Positions 51,800 to 60,873 are shown, numbered from the stretch's first letter. The stretch: DNA of 64,000 bases from Candidatus Villigracilis vicinus (GCA_016721315.1 JADKIL010000009.1:85935-149934); one strand, 5' to 3'. The notes: generated by a model not told the origin, from the sequence alone. Program-made: numbers and translations.

Positions 51800-52494
51800 T
51801 TATCTCTGGTTTAAAACTTCGGCAATATGAACAACGCGTTGGTTCTTTCCTTGCCGTTTCAACCCGCCCATGATGTGCATCAAACAGCCCGCATCGGTGA
51901 CGACAAGTGTGGAAGCTTGTGTCGCTTCGAGATTGGATATCTTGCGCTTCAGCCACTCCGCCGAGAGTTCGGGGTGTTCGACGGACATCACGCCGCCGAA
52001 GCCGCAGCATTCCTGTTCGTTTGGTAGTTGCACCAACATTGCATTTTTTACGTTTTGCAGTAAGGCGCGTGGTTGTCTGTCCACATCCAGTCCGCGCAGA
52101 GTGTGGCAGGAGGGATGATAGGTGAGTGAGCCGCCGTTCCAGGTTGCGCCAAGATCGGTGACGTTGAGCTTGTCTACTAAATATTCAGTGAATTCAAAGA
52201 CCCGCCTGCCAAACCTCTCCGCCCGTGGATACCATTCAGTGTCTCCTTCAAAAAGTTCCAAGAGATTGTGTCTAAAATGATGGGCGCAGGAACCGGACGG
52301 GGTGACGATATCCCCTTGAGTTTTCTCGAACAGTTTGATCGTATGCTCCGCGATCGCCCTTGCATCGTTGCGTAAGCCAGCATTGAATTGCGGTTGCCCG
52401 CAGCAGGTTTGGTCGGGGGCAAAGTCCACGCTGATGCCGAGGCGCGAGAGAATGTTTACAACAGCTTCACCCGTTTCGGGGAAGAAAAAACTGT
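51800..52494 (-). pseudogene. lutA: LutA-like Fe-S oxidoreductase, 5' end lost
   Basis: Recognisable as LutA (CCG-domain lactate-oxidation subunit): FAPDQTCCGQPQFNAG, TPSGSCAHH, SLTYHPSCHTLRGLDVDR, NEQECCGFGGVMSVEHPE and VTDAGCLMHIMGG hold the expected Cys pattern. Homology continues upstream of the only acceptable start (GTG 52429) as FFPETGEAVVNILSRLGIS, but then stops at the edge of an IS1-family remnant. No ATG remains, and the first 10-12 residues are missing. Translation from GTG 52429 would lack about 25 residues. It is 13 bp upstream of the lutB reading frame. Confidence 0.82.
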
Positions 52495-52862
52495 GGAATG
52501 CTATTTTCGAGTGCCTAAAAGAGAGGACAAATGAAATCGACCAGGTGAGAAGAATATTTCGGGAAAGTACGCTTCGTCAGTTGTCGATGATTGTAGCAAT
52601 ATACAAAGGGTGATGTTCTTCGCCAATTGATTATACGAAAACCCGTGGCCCCCCAAATAATGGCGTAAATCTGTCTGGTTAACCGCTTCGACCGAATAGG
52701 TTTCCTGTTTGTCAGTTCGCTTTTTAGGAAGCACCGAGTAAGTGTCATAGACAGGAAAAGCATCACTGTAATAGTGTTTGGCTTGTGGAGCACGCTCCAA
52801 GCAAGCTTGCAGAGTTTCTGAGGTTCTTTCCCTTTTTTTCCATATTTTCCGCCGTCGACCCT
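52495..52862 (-). mobile_element. IS1-family transposase remnant, inserted in lutA
   Basis: A conceptual translation on the minus strand shows TSETLQACLERAPQAKHYYS, then DAFPVYD, KKRTDKQETYSVEAVN and TDLRHYL. A second frame continues with VYCYNHRQLTKRTFPKYSSH and LVDFICPLF. Both match the C-terminal half of IS1-family transposases (YSDAFP, ETYSVE-x-N, LRHYL, NRRQL, FPxY, DFV). A frameshift and an internal loss separate the two. A possible end, GGAATGCTATTTTCGAGTGCC, starts at 52495, exactly where lutA homology ends. The N-terminal half and the other inverted repeat are absent. Confidence 0.72.
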
Positions 52863-52882
52863 GTGTCGGCGGACCATGCCTC

Positions 52883-53378
52883 TTATTTTATTATGTTTCC
52901 GCTGTTAGGTCTATCCATACGCGAGAGGATATTGTCCTTGAGCATGAATTGGTGGTAGAGTGCAGCGCCCACATGCAAGAAGATCAATGCCATTGCCATG
53001 AGGTAAAAGAGATGATGAATGCTGCCGAGGAATCCTGCACGGCTGATCTGAGCAGTGCTATCCATGAGATAGCCAAGTAGTACCCCCGCCCAAGCCGCCT
53101 AAAATGCCAAATGCAACTGCATAAAGACCAAGATGGGTCAATTCACCGATCTTGTTGAAAAATGAGTTGCCTGCATCCAAAGCGGCAGGTCGCGCCGTGG
53201 AAAAACGGGTGATCAAGCGTGCAACCATCACGACCAAAAGAAGCACGCCAAGGATCATATGAAGGTTAATAGGGGAATCGCCGCCTTCTTCTGAAAGGAA
53301 GCCTGCACCAAGCATAAAGATCACAGTGAGCCAGTGCAGTGTAACGAGAATGGGATGATAACGTTTTGGGATATTCAT
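52883..53378 (-). pseudogene. Cytochrome b561-like, one frameshift
   Basis: A four-helix, di-haem b561-type membrane protein. Frame 1 (from ATG 53378) gives RYHPILVTLHWLTVIFML (TM1), LHMILGVLLLVVMVARLI (TM2) and LTHLGLYAVAFGILGG (TM3). It then runs out of frame at a run of five C (53083-53087 on the plus strand). The next frame continues VLLGYLMDSTAQISRAG and GSIHHLFYLMAMALIFLHVG (TM4). Removing one base of the run gives an intact 164-aa protein. A run-length error in the sequence is a serious alternative. Confidence 0.75.
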
Positions 53379-53486
53379 TTTTTGCTCTCCTTACCCTCAC
53401 TATAGGACTGCATTATTAAAGCCGGATTACAAAATCTTATTCTTGAAGCTTTCCCCATAATTTCCCCATAATTATTTTTGATTATT

Positions 53487-53961
53487 TTATTTAAACCACA
53501 TGCGCTTTAAAACAGGCTCTTTCTTGAGGAATTGGCGATAAAGTAATGCACTAACATGCAAAAGAATCCATCCAAACAAGATTTGCCAACCTGATTTATG
53601 GATATCTGCAAGAAGTTTGAAACTGCCTCGCCCAATGGCAGAGTTTGGATCCAATATGTAACCAAGTAAATTCCTTTGATATGCGATCCATACACCCATT
53701 CCTAAAACGAAAAAAGCAAGCAGGTAAAGTAAAAGATAAAAAAGAAATTCGGAAAAATGCAATATTCCGTGTTGCATCATCTTGATTTTTGCGATCAAAC
53801 GCATCACCATAACGATCAGAAGGATGCTCCCAAGAATTGTATGAAGATTTAATGGCAGCCTTGGGAACTCTTTTGTTTTGCAATTAAGGCAGAGGAAAAC
53901 AATAAAATGGCTGCCGACCAGTGCAAAGTAATAAAAGTTTAGAATAGCGCAATGGTTTCAT
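53487..53961 (-). pseudogene. Second cytochrome b561-like gene, two frameshifts
   Basis: Three reading frames are needed: MKPLRYS from ATG 53961, TFITLHWSAAILLFSSALIA (TM1) in a second frame, and LPLNLHTILGSILLIVMVMR through LHVSALLYRQFLKKEPVLKR in a third. The product matches the neighbouring b561 protein helix for helix and is clearly a paralogue. Two separate shifts make a sequencing cause less likely than for the neighbour. The intact 107-aa stretch from 53810 is only the C-terminal part. Confidence 0.72.
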
Positions 53962-53976
53962 GTTTGATGTAATAAC

Positions 53977-54018
53977 ACAAAACCCCTGAAAGCCGCAAGA
54001 CTCTCAGGGGTTTTGTAA
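53977..54018. terminator. Terminator between leuS and b561 region
   Basis: ACAAAACCCCTGA-AAG pairs with CT-CTCAGGGGTTTTGT across an 8-nt loop. It follows the leuS 3' end on the minus strand. Confidence 0.82.
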
Positions 54019-54030
54019 GCGGATTGTTTA

Positions 54031-56890
54031 TTACACGACCAAACTGACCAACTTACCCTTCACCACGATGACTTTCTTCGGCTCTTTGCCTTCCAATAGT
54101 TTTTGGACGGCTTCGCTCGCCATGACCGCTGCCTTGATCTCCTCTTCGCTGGCTTCGGCGGCGACTTTGACACGGTCGCGCACCTTGCCATTGATCTGAA
54201 CCGGGATCTCGACGAAATCATCTTTGGCGGCGGCTTCGTCCACTGGGACACAACTGCTTATGGATGGAATAGGGCTTGCCCAAGTGTTCCGTCCACAGTT
54301 CTTCGGCGATGTGCGGAGCGACAGGCGCCATCATCTTCACATAGATCTCTTGCGCTTCCTTCCACTCGTCCGAACCGGCGGCTCCGGCTTCGCGGGCTTT
54401 GTACATCTCGTTCAGTAACTCCATCAAACCAGAGACGATGGTGTTGAAATCAAAGTTTTCGAAGTCACGCGTTACACGCTTTAAGGTCTGGTGAACCTTG
54501 CGGCGGAGATTCTTTTTCACCTCATCAGAGGCAGTTGCGGCGGGGAGGGACGCGCCCTGCACCGCAGGGTCCGTGAACAGAGTCCATGTGCGGCGGACCC
54601 AGCGGGCGGCACCTTCGATGCCTTGCGAATCCCACGGTGCGCCCATTTCCCAACGTGCAAAGAACATGATGTAAGCACGTACGGTGTCGGCGCCGTACTT
54701 GTTCACCAAGAAATCCGGTGAAATGACATTGCCGCGGCTTTTGGACATCTTCTCGTTGTCTTCGCCCAACACCATGCCTTGATTGCGCAGCTGCATCATT
54801 GGCTCGTGACCTTCGGTGAGACCAATGTCACGCAGCGCCTTGTGGAAGAAACGTGTGTACAGCAGATGCATGGTCGCATGTTCGATGCCGCCTGTATAGG
54901 TATCGACGGGCATCCAGTAATCGTACTCCGCCGGGTCGAACGGACCTTGATCATAATGCGGTGACAGATAACGCAGGTGATACCACGACGAACACATGAA
55001 GGTATCCATCGTATCGGTTTCGCGGATGGCAGGACCATTACACACTGGGCAGGTGGTGTGCTTCCAGGTCGGGTGCAGTTTCAATGGAGACTCGCCGGTC
55101 GGCTTCCACTCCACATCTTCGGGCAAGGTCACTGGCAGTTGATCTTCGGGCACAGGATTCCAGCCGTGGATTTCACAATTCACCATCGGGATGGGTGAGC
55201 CCCAATAGCGCTGGCGGCTGATCAACCAGTCGCGGTAACGGTAGTTGACCGTTTCTTTACCAACGCTTTTTTCCTGCAGCCAGTCAATGACTTTGGCAAT
55301 GCTGGGATTCTTTCTTCCCTTTTCGGTGTTGACCTTGGTACCGTCCAACATGCCGGAGTTGACCATGGTGCCAGGACCAATGTATGCAATCTCGCCAACC
55401 ACCGCTTCACTCTGACCTTCGGGCTTGATCACCGGAATAATAGACAGCTCATACTTTTTGGCAAAGGCGAAGTCGCGTTCATCATGTGCGGGCACAGCCA
55501 TGATCGCACCCGTGCCGTACGACATCAAAACATAGTCCGCGATCCAGATCGGGATGCGCGCATTGTTGACCGGGTTGATGGCATAACTGCCAGTGAATAC
55601 ACCGGTCTTGTCTTTGCCAACCGCGCCGCGTTGAATATCAGACTGCCGTGCTGCTTGCACTTTATATTCATTCACAGCGGCTTTATTTTCTGGCGTGGTG
55701 AGCTCATCCACCAAGGGATGTTCAGGTGAAAAGACCATGAAGGTCGCGCCCCACAACGTATCGGGACGAGTGGTGAAGATCTCAACATCATGGTTACCAA
55801 TTTCGGTCTTGAAGATGACCGAAGCACCTTCACTGCGGTCGATCCAATTCGTTTGCAGGGTCTTCACCGTGGGAGGCCAGTCGATGCCGTCAAAGTTCAA
55901 GAACTCATCGGCATACTTGGTGGACTTGAAAAACCATTGCTCCAAATCCTTTTTGATAACCGGCGTGCCGCAGCGTTCGCAGTGACGATCATCGCCCCAG
56001 ACCTGTTCGCGCGCCAGGGTCGTGTTGCAGTTCGGGCAGAAATCCACCGGCGACATTTTGCGATACGCCAAACCTGCCTTGTAGAGCTGAATGAAGAACC
56101 ATTCCGTCCAGCGATAATATTCGGGTTCACAGGAAACGGCTTCACGTTCCCAATCGAACATTGCACCCATCGAGCGCAGCTGCTTGCGCATGCGGATGAT
56201 ATTCTCACGCGTGCGTTTCATGGGATGAATACCATCCTTGATGGCGGCATTCTCCGCGGGCAGACCGAAGGCATCGAAGCCCATTGGGAACAGAACATTG
56301 AAGCCCTTCATGCGCATATAACGTGCGCGCGCATCTGACGGAGTCATCGCATACCAATGTCCAATGTGCAAGTCACCGCTGGGGTAGGGCAGCATGGTCA
56401 AGGCATAATGCTTCGGCTTGTTGTTGTCGATCACAGAGCGATATAGCTTATCGGCTTCCCATTTTTCCTGCCATTTCTTCTCAATGTTGCCGGGGTTGTA
56501 AGACAGGTCTTTCATTGGTTTTACATCCTTCTTCACAGTTTGGATCGCCTTCGGTTTCGTTTCTTGCACCACGATGGATTTCGGTTTCTCTACCACCGGG
56601 GTGATCGCTGCTTTGGGTGCAGGGATGATCCCCATGGGGGACGATGTCGCTTTGGAAGTCACCGCCGCTTTCTTCGCCTTGGGCTGGCCCGCCTTCTTGA
56701 CGGTTTTCCCTTTCGGGGACGATGTCTTCGCCGCAGGTTTTGTTGCCTTTTTGGCAGCCGGTTTGGTCGCTTTCTTTGCCGCAGGCTTTGTAACTTTCTT
56801 TGCCACAGTTTTTTTGGCAGTCGGCTTTACAGCCTTTTTCGTAGCAGGTTTCTTTTTTGTTTCTTCTTTTTTCTTTTTCGTAGTAGCCAT
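54031..56890 (-). CDS. leuS: Leucyl-tRNA synthetase with H1-like N-terminal tail; frameshift near 3' end
   Basis: It charges tRNA-Leu. The first frame (54218-56890, 890 codons) has a Lys/Ala/Pro/Thr-rich tail (residues 1-125, TKPAAKKATKPAAKKAT type), HIGH at 175-178, the connective editing domain, and KMSKSRGNV near 713. It stops after KPYSIHKQLCPS. The last 65 residues (DEAAAKDDFVEIPVQINGKV and the RDRVKVAAE segment) are in a second frame from 54243 down to 54031. The shift lies near 54240-54252, close to TTGTGTCCCAGTGG. Restoring a frame gives about 953 aa, standard after removing the tail. A truncated LeuRS would miss part of its tRNA-binding end. ATG 56890 follows GAGGTAAGA. Controlled by the T-box upstream. 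Confidence 0.87.
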
Positions 56891-56911
56891 TCTTACCTCA
56901 TAATAATTCTT

Positions 56912-56978
56912 GTAGGGCGGGTTTGTAACCCGCCATGTATTTGTTATTGAAAACCTGTCAGGCTAAACGCCTGACCTA
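56912..56978. repeat. Two short palindromes before leuS
   Basis: GGCGGGTTTGTAACCCGCC (about 56916-56934) and GTCAGGC-TAAAC-GCCTGAC (56957-56974) lie between the T-box leader and leuS. They look like dispersed palindromic units rather than terminators. Confidence 0.55.
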
Positions 56979-57047
56979 CAATACATACAAACAAAGAAGA
57001 CCCGCAAGTAGTGGACCTTGCTTCCAGAAATTTTGTTTGATGTTCAT
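56976..57047 (-). CDS. Leucine-rich 23-residue micro-ORF upstream of leuS
   Basis: AAAGGAGGCACGC precedes ATG 57047, a near-perfect ribosome site. The peptide starts MNIKQNFWKQ and has six Leu in its last 12 residues (CTA, CTT, CTT, CTT, TTG and TTG codons). Its stop lies within the second palindrome (56957-56978). It could be a leader peptide sensing leucyl-tRNA or a small membrane peptide. Evidence is the ribosome site and codon bias only. Confidence 0.4.
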   Translation of the reverse strand: MNIKQNFWKQGPLLAGLLCLYVL

Positions 57048-57070
57048 GCGTGCCTCCTTTATCGAATTAG

Positions 57071-57167
57071 CGTCATTGCGAGGGCGATGTTCTTTCGCCC
57101 GAAGCAATCTTCTTGCATGTTGGAGATTGCTTCGTCGGGAAGGGCAGGAGCCCTCCTCGCAATGACG
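57071..57167. repeat. MITE-like palindromic element (GTCATTGCGAG type)
   Basis: CGTCATTGCGAG and CTCGCAATGACG form the outer arms, and GAAGCAATCT with AGATTGCTTC the inner arms. The same pair of arms is known in dispersed bacterial palindromic repeats. It lies between the T-box and leuS, so it is part of the untranslated mRNA. Confidence 0.72.
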
Positions 57168-57174
57168 GACTATG

Positions 57175-57435
57175 TTAAAAACAAAAAACCCTTCATCCAC
57201 ATCAGGGACGAAGAGTTCTCTCCGCGGTACCACCCAGATTCGTTTGATAAACAAACGCTCTTTGTCACTATAACGGGCTCTCCCGGCGCGGACTACTTTA
57301 ATTCACCAGCGCAGTCGCTCTTGCGAGCAGTCAGGCGAGTTCGGTCTTTTGATGAAGTGTCCCGTGGGCACTGGTGTTGGGCTTCCACCTCACTCTCCCA
57401 ACTCGCTGACGGGATGACCTACTACTCCTGCTTTG
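57175..57435 (-). promoter_or_regulatory. Leucine T-box riboswitch of leuS
   Basis: On the minus strand a Stem I with AGGAGTAGTAGG (57418-57429) leads to the specifier loop ACCGAACTCGCC with CTC at 57337-57339 (Leu codon). The T-box core GGGTGGTACCGCGG lies at 57222-57235. The competing terminator pairs CTTCGTCC with GGATGAAG (57188-57213) before TTTTTTG. Uncharged tRNA-Leu(GAG) should bind and allow readthrough into leuS. The specifier matches the downstream gene, which strongly supports the call. Confidence 0.9.
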
Positions 57436-57475
57436 ACTTTTACTTCGGGCGGGATAACCCCGCCCTTACATTGTG

Positions 57476-57548
57476 TGGACCCAGAGGGATTCGAACCCTC
57501 GACCTTCTCAATGCCATTGAGACGCGCTCCCAACTGCGCTATGGGCCC
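57476..57548 (-). tRNA. tRNA-Ala(GGC)
   Basis: A 73-nt cloverleaf: acceptor GGGCCCA/TGGGTCC with the alanine G3:U70 pair, D-arm AGCGCAGTTGGGAGCGC, anticodon stem TCTCA/TGAGA around loop ATGGCAT (anticodon GGC) and a standard T-loop TTCGAAT. The 3' CCA is not encoded. Confidence 0.96.
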
Positions 57549-57572
57549 ATATAAATGACTTTCGTTGAACTG

Positions 57573-57645
57573 TGGACCTGAGGGGATTCGAACCCCTGAC
57601 CTCCTCAGTGCGATTGAGGCGCGCTCCCAACTGCGCTACAGGCCC
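57573..57645 (-). tRNA. tRNA-Ala(CGC)
   Basis: A 73-nt cloverleaf: acceptor GGGCCTG/CAGGTCC with G3:U70, anticodon stem CCTCA/TGAGG around ATCGCAC (anticodon CGC) and T-loop TTCGAAT. It is a paralogue of the adjacent tRNA, differing mainly in the anticodon arm and acceptor end. CCA not encoded. Confidence 0.96.
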
Positions 57646-57734
57646 GTCATGTTCAAGGCGACGGCTATTCTACCTGAGGGAGGGGGGAATGTCAATAAAG
57701 CTGGCAGGTGCGAATGAAACCGTTTGCCTAGTGG

Positions 57735-59003
57735 CTAAACCTTTGGCAGCAAGATCTTGAAGGTCGCACCACGTCCTTTGCCTTCTGATTCTGCCCAGAT
57801 GCTGCCGCCTTGTCCTTCGATGATGCCTTTTGCAATCGTCAACCCAATGCCCAGCCCGCCATATTGCCGGGTGTTGGGCACTTCAACCTGATAGAACTCC
57901 TCGAACACTTTGTGAAGCTTATCCACGGGAATACCCACACCGCGGTCTTGTACCCAGAGCATGACCTGCCGACCCTGTTCCACCGCGCCGATGGTGATCT
58001 CGCTTTTTTCGGGCGAGAAGCGGATGGCGTTATTGAGCAGGTTAACGAGGGCGAGGATGGTCTTTTCGGGGTCAACGTTTATGAGGATGGGCTCCTCCTG
58101 AAACGCCAGCACCAGCTGCAAGTCGCGGCGCGCGGCGGTGTACTTGATCTCATCTAACGCGAAATGCAGAATGTCCTGCACGGGCAGTTGTAATTTCCGC
58201 AGGAGCATCTCGTCGGTTTGCAGCATGGTGAGGTTGTTCATCTGGTCGAGCAATGTGCGCATTTGTGAGGCTGCGGTGAGTACGCGCCCGGCATGGTCAG
58301 TGGATTCGCCCGAAGAATTGCTTTGCAGAAAAGTAGCGTACCCGATGATGATGCCCAGCGGGGTGCGCAGTTCGTGAGAGGCGAGAGCAAGAAAATTATT
58401 ACGCACCTCGTTCATGGCGCGGACCTTTTCCAATGCCTGTTGACGGGACTTGAGCAGGCGGGCATTATTGATGGCGATGGCGGCATGTGCGGCAATGACC
58501 GAAAGCAGCGCTGCGTCGCTTTCGTTGAAACTCCCATTGTGTTTGTTTACTGCTTCCAACACGCCCATGGTCTGGTCTTTGATCGGCATGGGCACGCCCA
58601 GCAGCGTCTTCACTTTGAACTCGATATGCTCGGCAACGAGGGGGAAATGACGCGGGTCTTGATCGGCATCGTTCAAGATGAGCGGCTGATTGGTGCGGAA
58701 GATGGTGCCTGCCAGGCTGTTATCGATGGGGACGGGGATCTCCGCCAGCCGTGCGGGGTCTGAGCCGGTGGCGGCGGCAAAGTACAGGCGTGGGTTTCGT
58801 TCGTCCAGTAAAAGGATGGATGCCGCTTCACAGCCCAGAACGTCGGTGGCGGTAGCGGTGATGAGCTGCAGCAGTTCTTCCAGATCGAGCGTGGAGTTAA
58901 GAGTAACGCTCAATTCCACCAGCCGCAGAAGGAGTTCTTCCCTGCCTTTGAGGTGCTTGAGCATATCCATAGTTGCCGGGGATGTCATAGATACCAGGTC
59001 CAT
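57735..59003 (-). CDS. GAF-domain sensor histidine kinase
   Basis: A 422-aa soluble kinase with no membrane segment. The GAF domain (about residues 25-185) includes DVLGCEAASILLLDERNPRL. The dimerisation/phospho-acceptor site is FLALASHELRTPLG and the ATP domain (about 300-420) has N-box NLLNNAIRFSPEK, G1 DRGVGIP and G2 GGLGIGLTIAK. No receiver or response-regulator gene is adjacent, so it is an orphan kinase here. Divergent from glyA. Confidence 0.9.
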   Translation of the reverse strand: MDLVSMTSPATMDMLKHLKGREELLLRLVELSVTLNSTLDLEELLQLITATATDVLGCEAASILLLDERNPRLYFAAATGSDPARLAEIPVPIDNSLAGTIFRTNQPLILNDADQDPRHFPLVAEHIEFKVKTLLGVPMPIKDQTMGVLEAVNKHNGSFNESDAALLSVIAAHAAIAINNARLLKSRQQALEKVRAMNEVRNNFLALASHELRTPLGIIIGYATFLQSNSSGESTDHAGRVLTAASQMRTLLDQMNNLTMLQTDEMLLRKLQLPVQDILHFALDEIKYTAARRDLQLVLAFQEEPILINVDPEKTILALVNLLNNAIRFSPEKSEITIGAVEQGRQVMLWVQDRGVGIPVDKLHKVFEEFYQVEVPNTRQYGGLGIGLTIAKGIIEGQGGSIWAESEGKGRGATFKILLPKV

Positions 59004-59112
59004 TCTTTAAAGGGTTGGTGCATCGGTAAATTATATAAAACTTGCCTGCTTTTGGAACCGGACATTCGTCCCATGCAGTTCAAGTATTTCTTGCAATAAT
59101 GTCATTTTTCAC

Positions 59113-59141
59113 TTGACCCAAGCCTCTGACCGTCCTACAAT
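59113..59141 (+). promoter_or_regulatory. Promoter of glyA
   Basis: -35 TTGACC (59113-59118), a 17-bp spacer, and -10 TACAAT (59136-59141). The leader to the ATG at 59245 is about 95 nt; no glycine riboswitch was recognised in it. Confidence 0.68.
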
Positions 59142-59244
59142 TCAACTGTCTGACAAGTTGCCCGCCTCTTTCCTGGCTTGGAATTGGCGCGGCTCCATTT
59201 GATTTTGCCACTCTGAAACCCTTTCCCCCAACAGGAGATTCACA

Positions 59245-60873
59245 ATGTCCGATTATTTATTCCGTGGTTCGCTCGAAAAACTGGACAAAGACATCTTTGA
59301 CCTGACCCAGATCGAAGCCGAGCGACAATATCGCAAGCTCATCATGATCCCCAGCGAGTCGACGGCGCCGATGGCGGTGCGTGAAGCGTTGATGTCTGCT
59401 TTCCAGAACATTTACGCCGAAGGTTACCCGAGCGAAGAATCGCGCTGGATGAGCGAGGAAGAAATTCTCGATCACCCAATGCGGCTTGCCGACTACCGCC
59501 GCAACGGCGACCCGCGCTATTACAAAGGCGTGGAATATGCCGACGCCGTGGAAGCGCTCGCACGCAAACGCGCCGCACAGACTTTCGCCGCCAACGGATT
59601 TACTGCCAATGATATTTACGTCAACGTGCAGGCGCTTTCGGGCGGACCTGCCAACAACGCCGTGTATCAAGCCTTGTTGAACATCGGCGATACCGTGATG
59701 GGACTCGACCTGCTGCATGGCGGTCATCTCTCGCATGGCTCGCCCGTCAACCGCAGCGGCAAATGGTTCAAGGCTGTGCATTACGGCGTGGACGCGAACG
59801 AGAAACTCGATTACGAAGCCATTCGTCAGCTTGCGTTGGAACATAAACCGAAACTGTTGATCGCTGGTTATTCATCTTATTCATGGATTCCGGATTGGAA
59901 GAAGTTCCGCGAGATCGCCGATGAAGTGGGCGCATATTTACTGACCGACATCTCTCACATCGGCGGACTTGTCGCGGCGGGTGTCGTGCCTTCTCCAATC
60001 GGCATCGCGGACGTGGTCATGTCTACCACTCACAAGAGTCTTGACGGTCCACGCGGGGCGGTGTTGATGACCACCAAAGCCGACATCGCCAAGAAGATCG
60101 ATAAAGCCGTCTTCCCCGGAGAGCAGGGCGGACCTCACGTGAACGTCTTCGCGGGTTTGGCTCTCACCTTCAAACTGGCGCAGACCAAGCAATTCAAGAA
60201 ACTGCAAGACCAGACCATCAAGAACGCGGTGGCGATGGCAGACCAATTCACCAAGCGCGGACTGCGCGTTCCGTTCGGCGGCACGAACTGCCACATGCTG
60301 AACGTGGATTGTTCATCCGTCGTCGGTGAAGATGGAACCAAACTCAGCGGTGACCAGGCGGCGCGTATTCTCGATATCATCGGTGTGGTCGTTAATCGCA
60401 ACACCATCCCCGGTGACAAGAGCGCGGCGGCGCCTTCGGGCATTCGCCTCGGTACGCCGTGGATCACCCAGCGCGGATTCAATGAGAAGCAGTCGCGTCA
60501 ACTCGCAGACATCATCGCGGATGTCTTGTTGGCATGTGCGCCGCACGCGGTGGATACCGTCCGCAAGGGCAAGCAGCGCCGCGCAAAAGTGGACTTCAAA
60601 GTATTCAACGATGCCAAGTTGAAGATCCGCAAGTTGGCAATGGGCGCAGGCATTGACTTCAAGCCGACCAAGACCGGTTACCCGCATTTCTATTACATCG
60701 ACGACAAAGCCACCACGGGCGTGTTTGAGCTCAACGGTCAACGCATTCGCCAAGTGTTGGATTATGTCGCATCGTCTGACCTTTCGGCATTGAAGAAGGG
60801 CAAGACGCAGGTGACTTCGATTGCGACCCCGGCAAAAAAGCCGGGGCGAGCGGTGTGGTCAAAGGTTTGTTGA
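59245..60873 (+). CDS. glyA: Serine hydroxymethyltransferase; possible -1 frameshift into gcvT
   Basis: It interconverts serine and glycine with THF. The 542-aa product has a PLP-binding STTHKSLDGPRG with Lys264, an N-terminal ESTAPMAV block and a GGTNCHMLNVD signature. Homology ends near residue 510, and residues 515-542 are a short tail. At 60834-60840 the in-frame codons AAA AAG preceded by A form the A AAA AAG heptamer. A -1 slip there enters the gcvT frame and joins the two proteins. It also lies in the loop of CCCCGGC/GCCGGGG. The unslipped stop at 60871 overlaps the start of gcvT. Confidence 0.92.
   Translation: MSDYLFRGSLEKLDKDIFDLTQIEAERQYRKLIMIPSESTAPMAVREALMSAFQNIYAEGYPSEESRWMSEEEILDHPMRLADYRRNGDPRYYKGVEYADAVEALARKRAAQTFAANGFTANDIYVNVQALSGGPANNAVYQALLNIGDTVMGLDLLHGGHLSHGSPVNRSGKWFKAVHYGVDANEKLDYEAIRQLALEHKPKLLIAGYSSYSWIPDWKKFREIADEVGAYLLTDISHIGGLVAAGVVPSPIGIADVVMSTTHKSLDGPRGAVLMTTKADIAKKIDKAVFPGEQGGPHVNVFAGLALTFKLAQTKQFKKLQDQTIKNAVAMADQFTKRGLRVPFGGTNCHMLNVDCSSVVGEDGTKLSGDQAARILDIIGVVVNRNTIPGDKSAAAPSGIRLGTPWITQRGFNEKQSRQLADIIADVLLACAPHAVDTVRKGKQRRAKVDFKVFNDAKLKIRKLAMGAGIDFKPTKTGYPHFYYIDDKATTGVFELNGQRIRQVLDYVASSDLSALKKGKTQVTSIATPAKKPGRAVWSKVC
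60834..60840 (+). promoter_or_regulatory. Putative -1 ribosomal slippery site A AAA AAG
   Basis: The heptamer is in the correct glyA phase (codons AAA at 60835 and AAG at 60838) and lies inside a 7-bp stem (CCCCGGC 60827-60833, GCCGGGG 60840-60846). The -1 reading continues without a stop into gcvT. Confidence 0.5.

Noticed and set aside
53450..53474. Tandem TTTCCCCATAA repeat between the b561 genes
   Set aside because: Only two short copies in an AT-rich spacer; too little to support a functional call.
49700..53961. Prophage or integrative element at the tRNA-Glu-like gene
   Set aside because: No integrase, phage gene or direct repeat of the tRNA end was found; decay plus an IS remnant explains the region.
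54218..54260. Programmed frameshift in leuS
   Set aside because: There is no in-phase slippery heptamer or downstream hairpin at the junction, so an indel in the sequence is the better explanation.
56976..57254. A 92-codon frame reading the T-box terminator and repeat as protein
   Set aside because: It runs through the T-box core and a palindromic repeat; only its last 23 codons, with their own ribosome site, were kept as a weak micro-ORF.
59142..59244. Glycine riboswitch before glyA
   Set aside because: No tandem aptamer pattern could be recognised in about 100 nt of leader.
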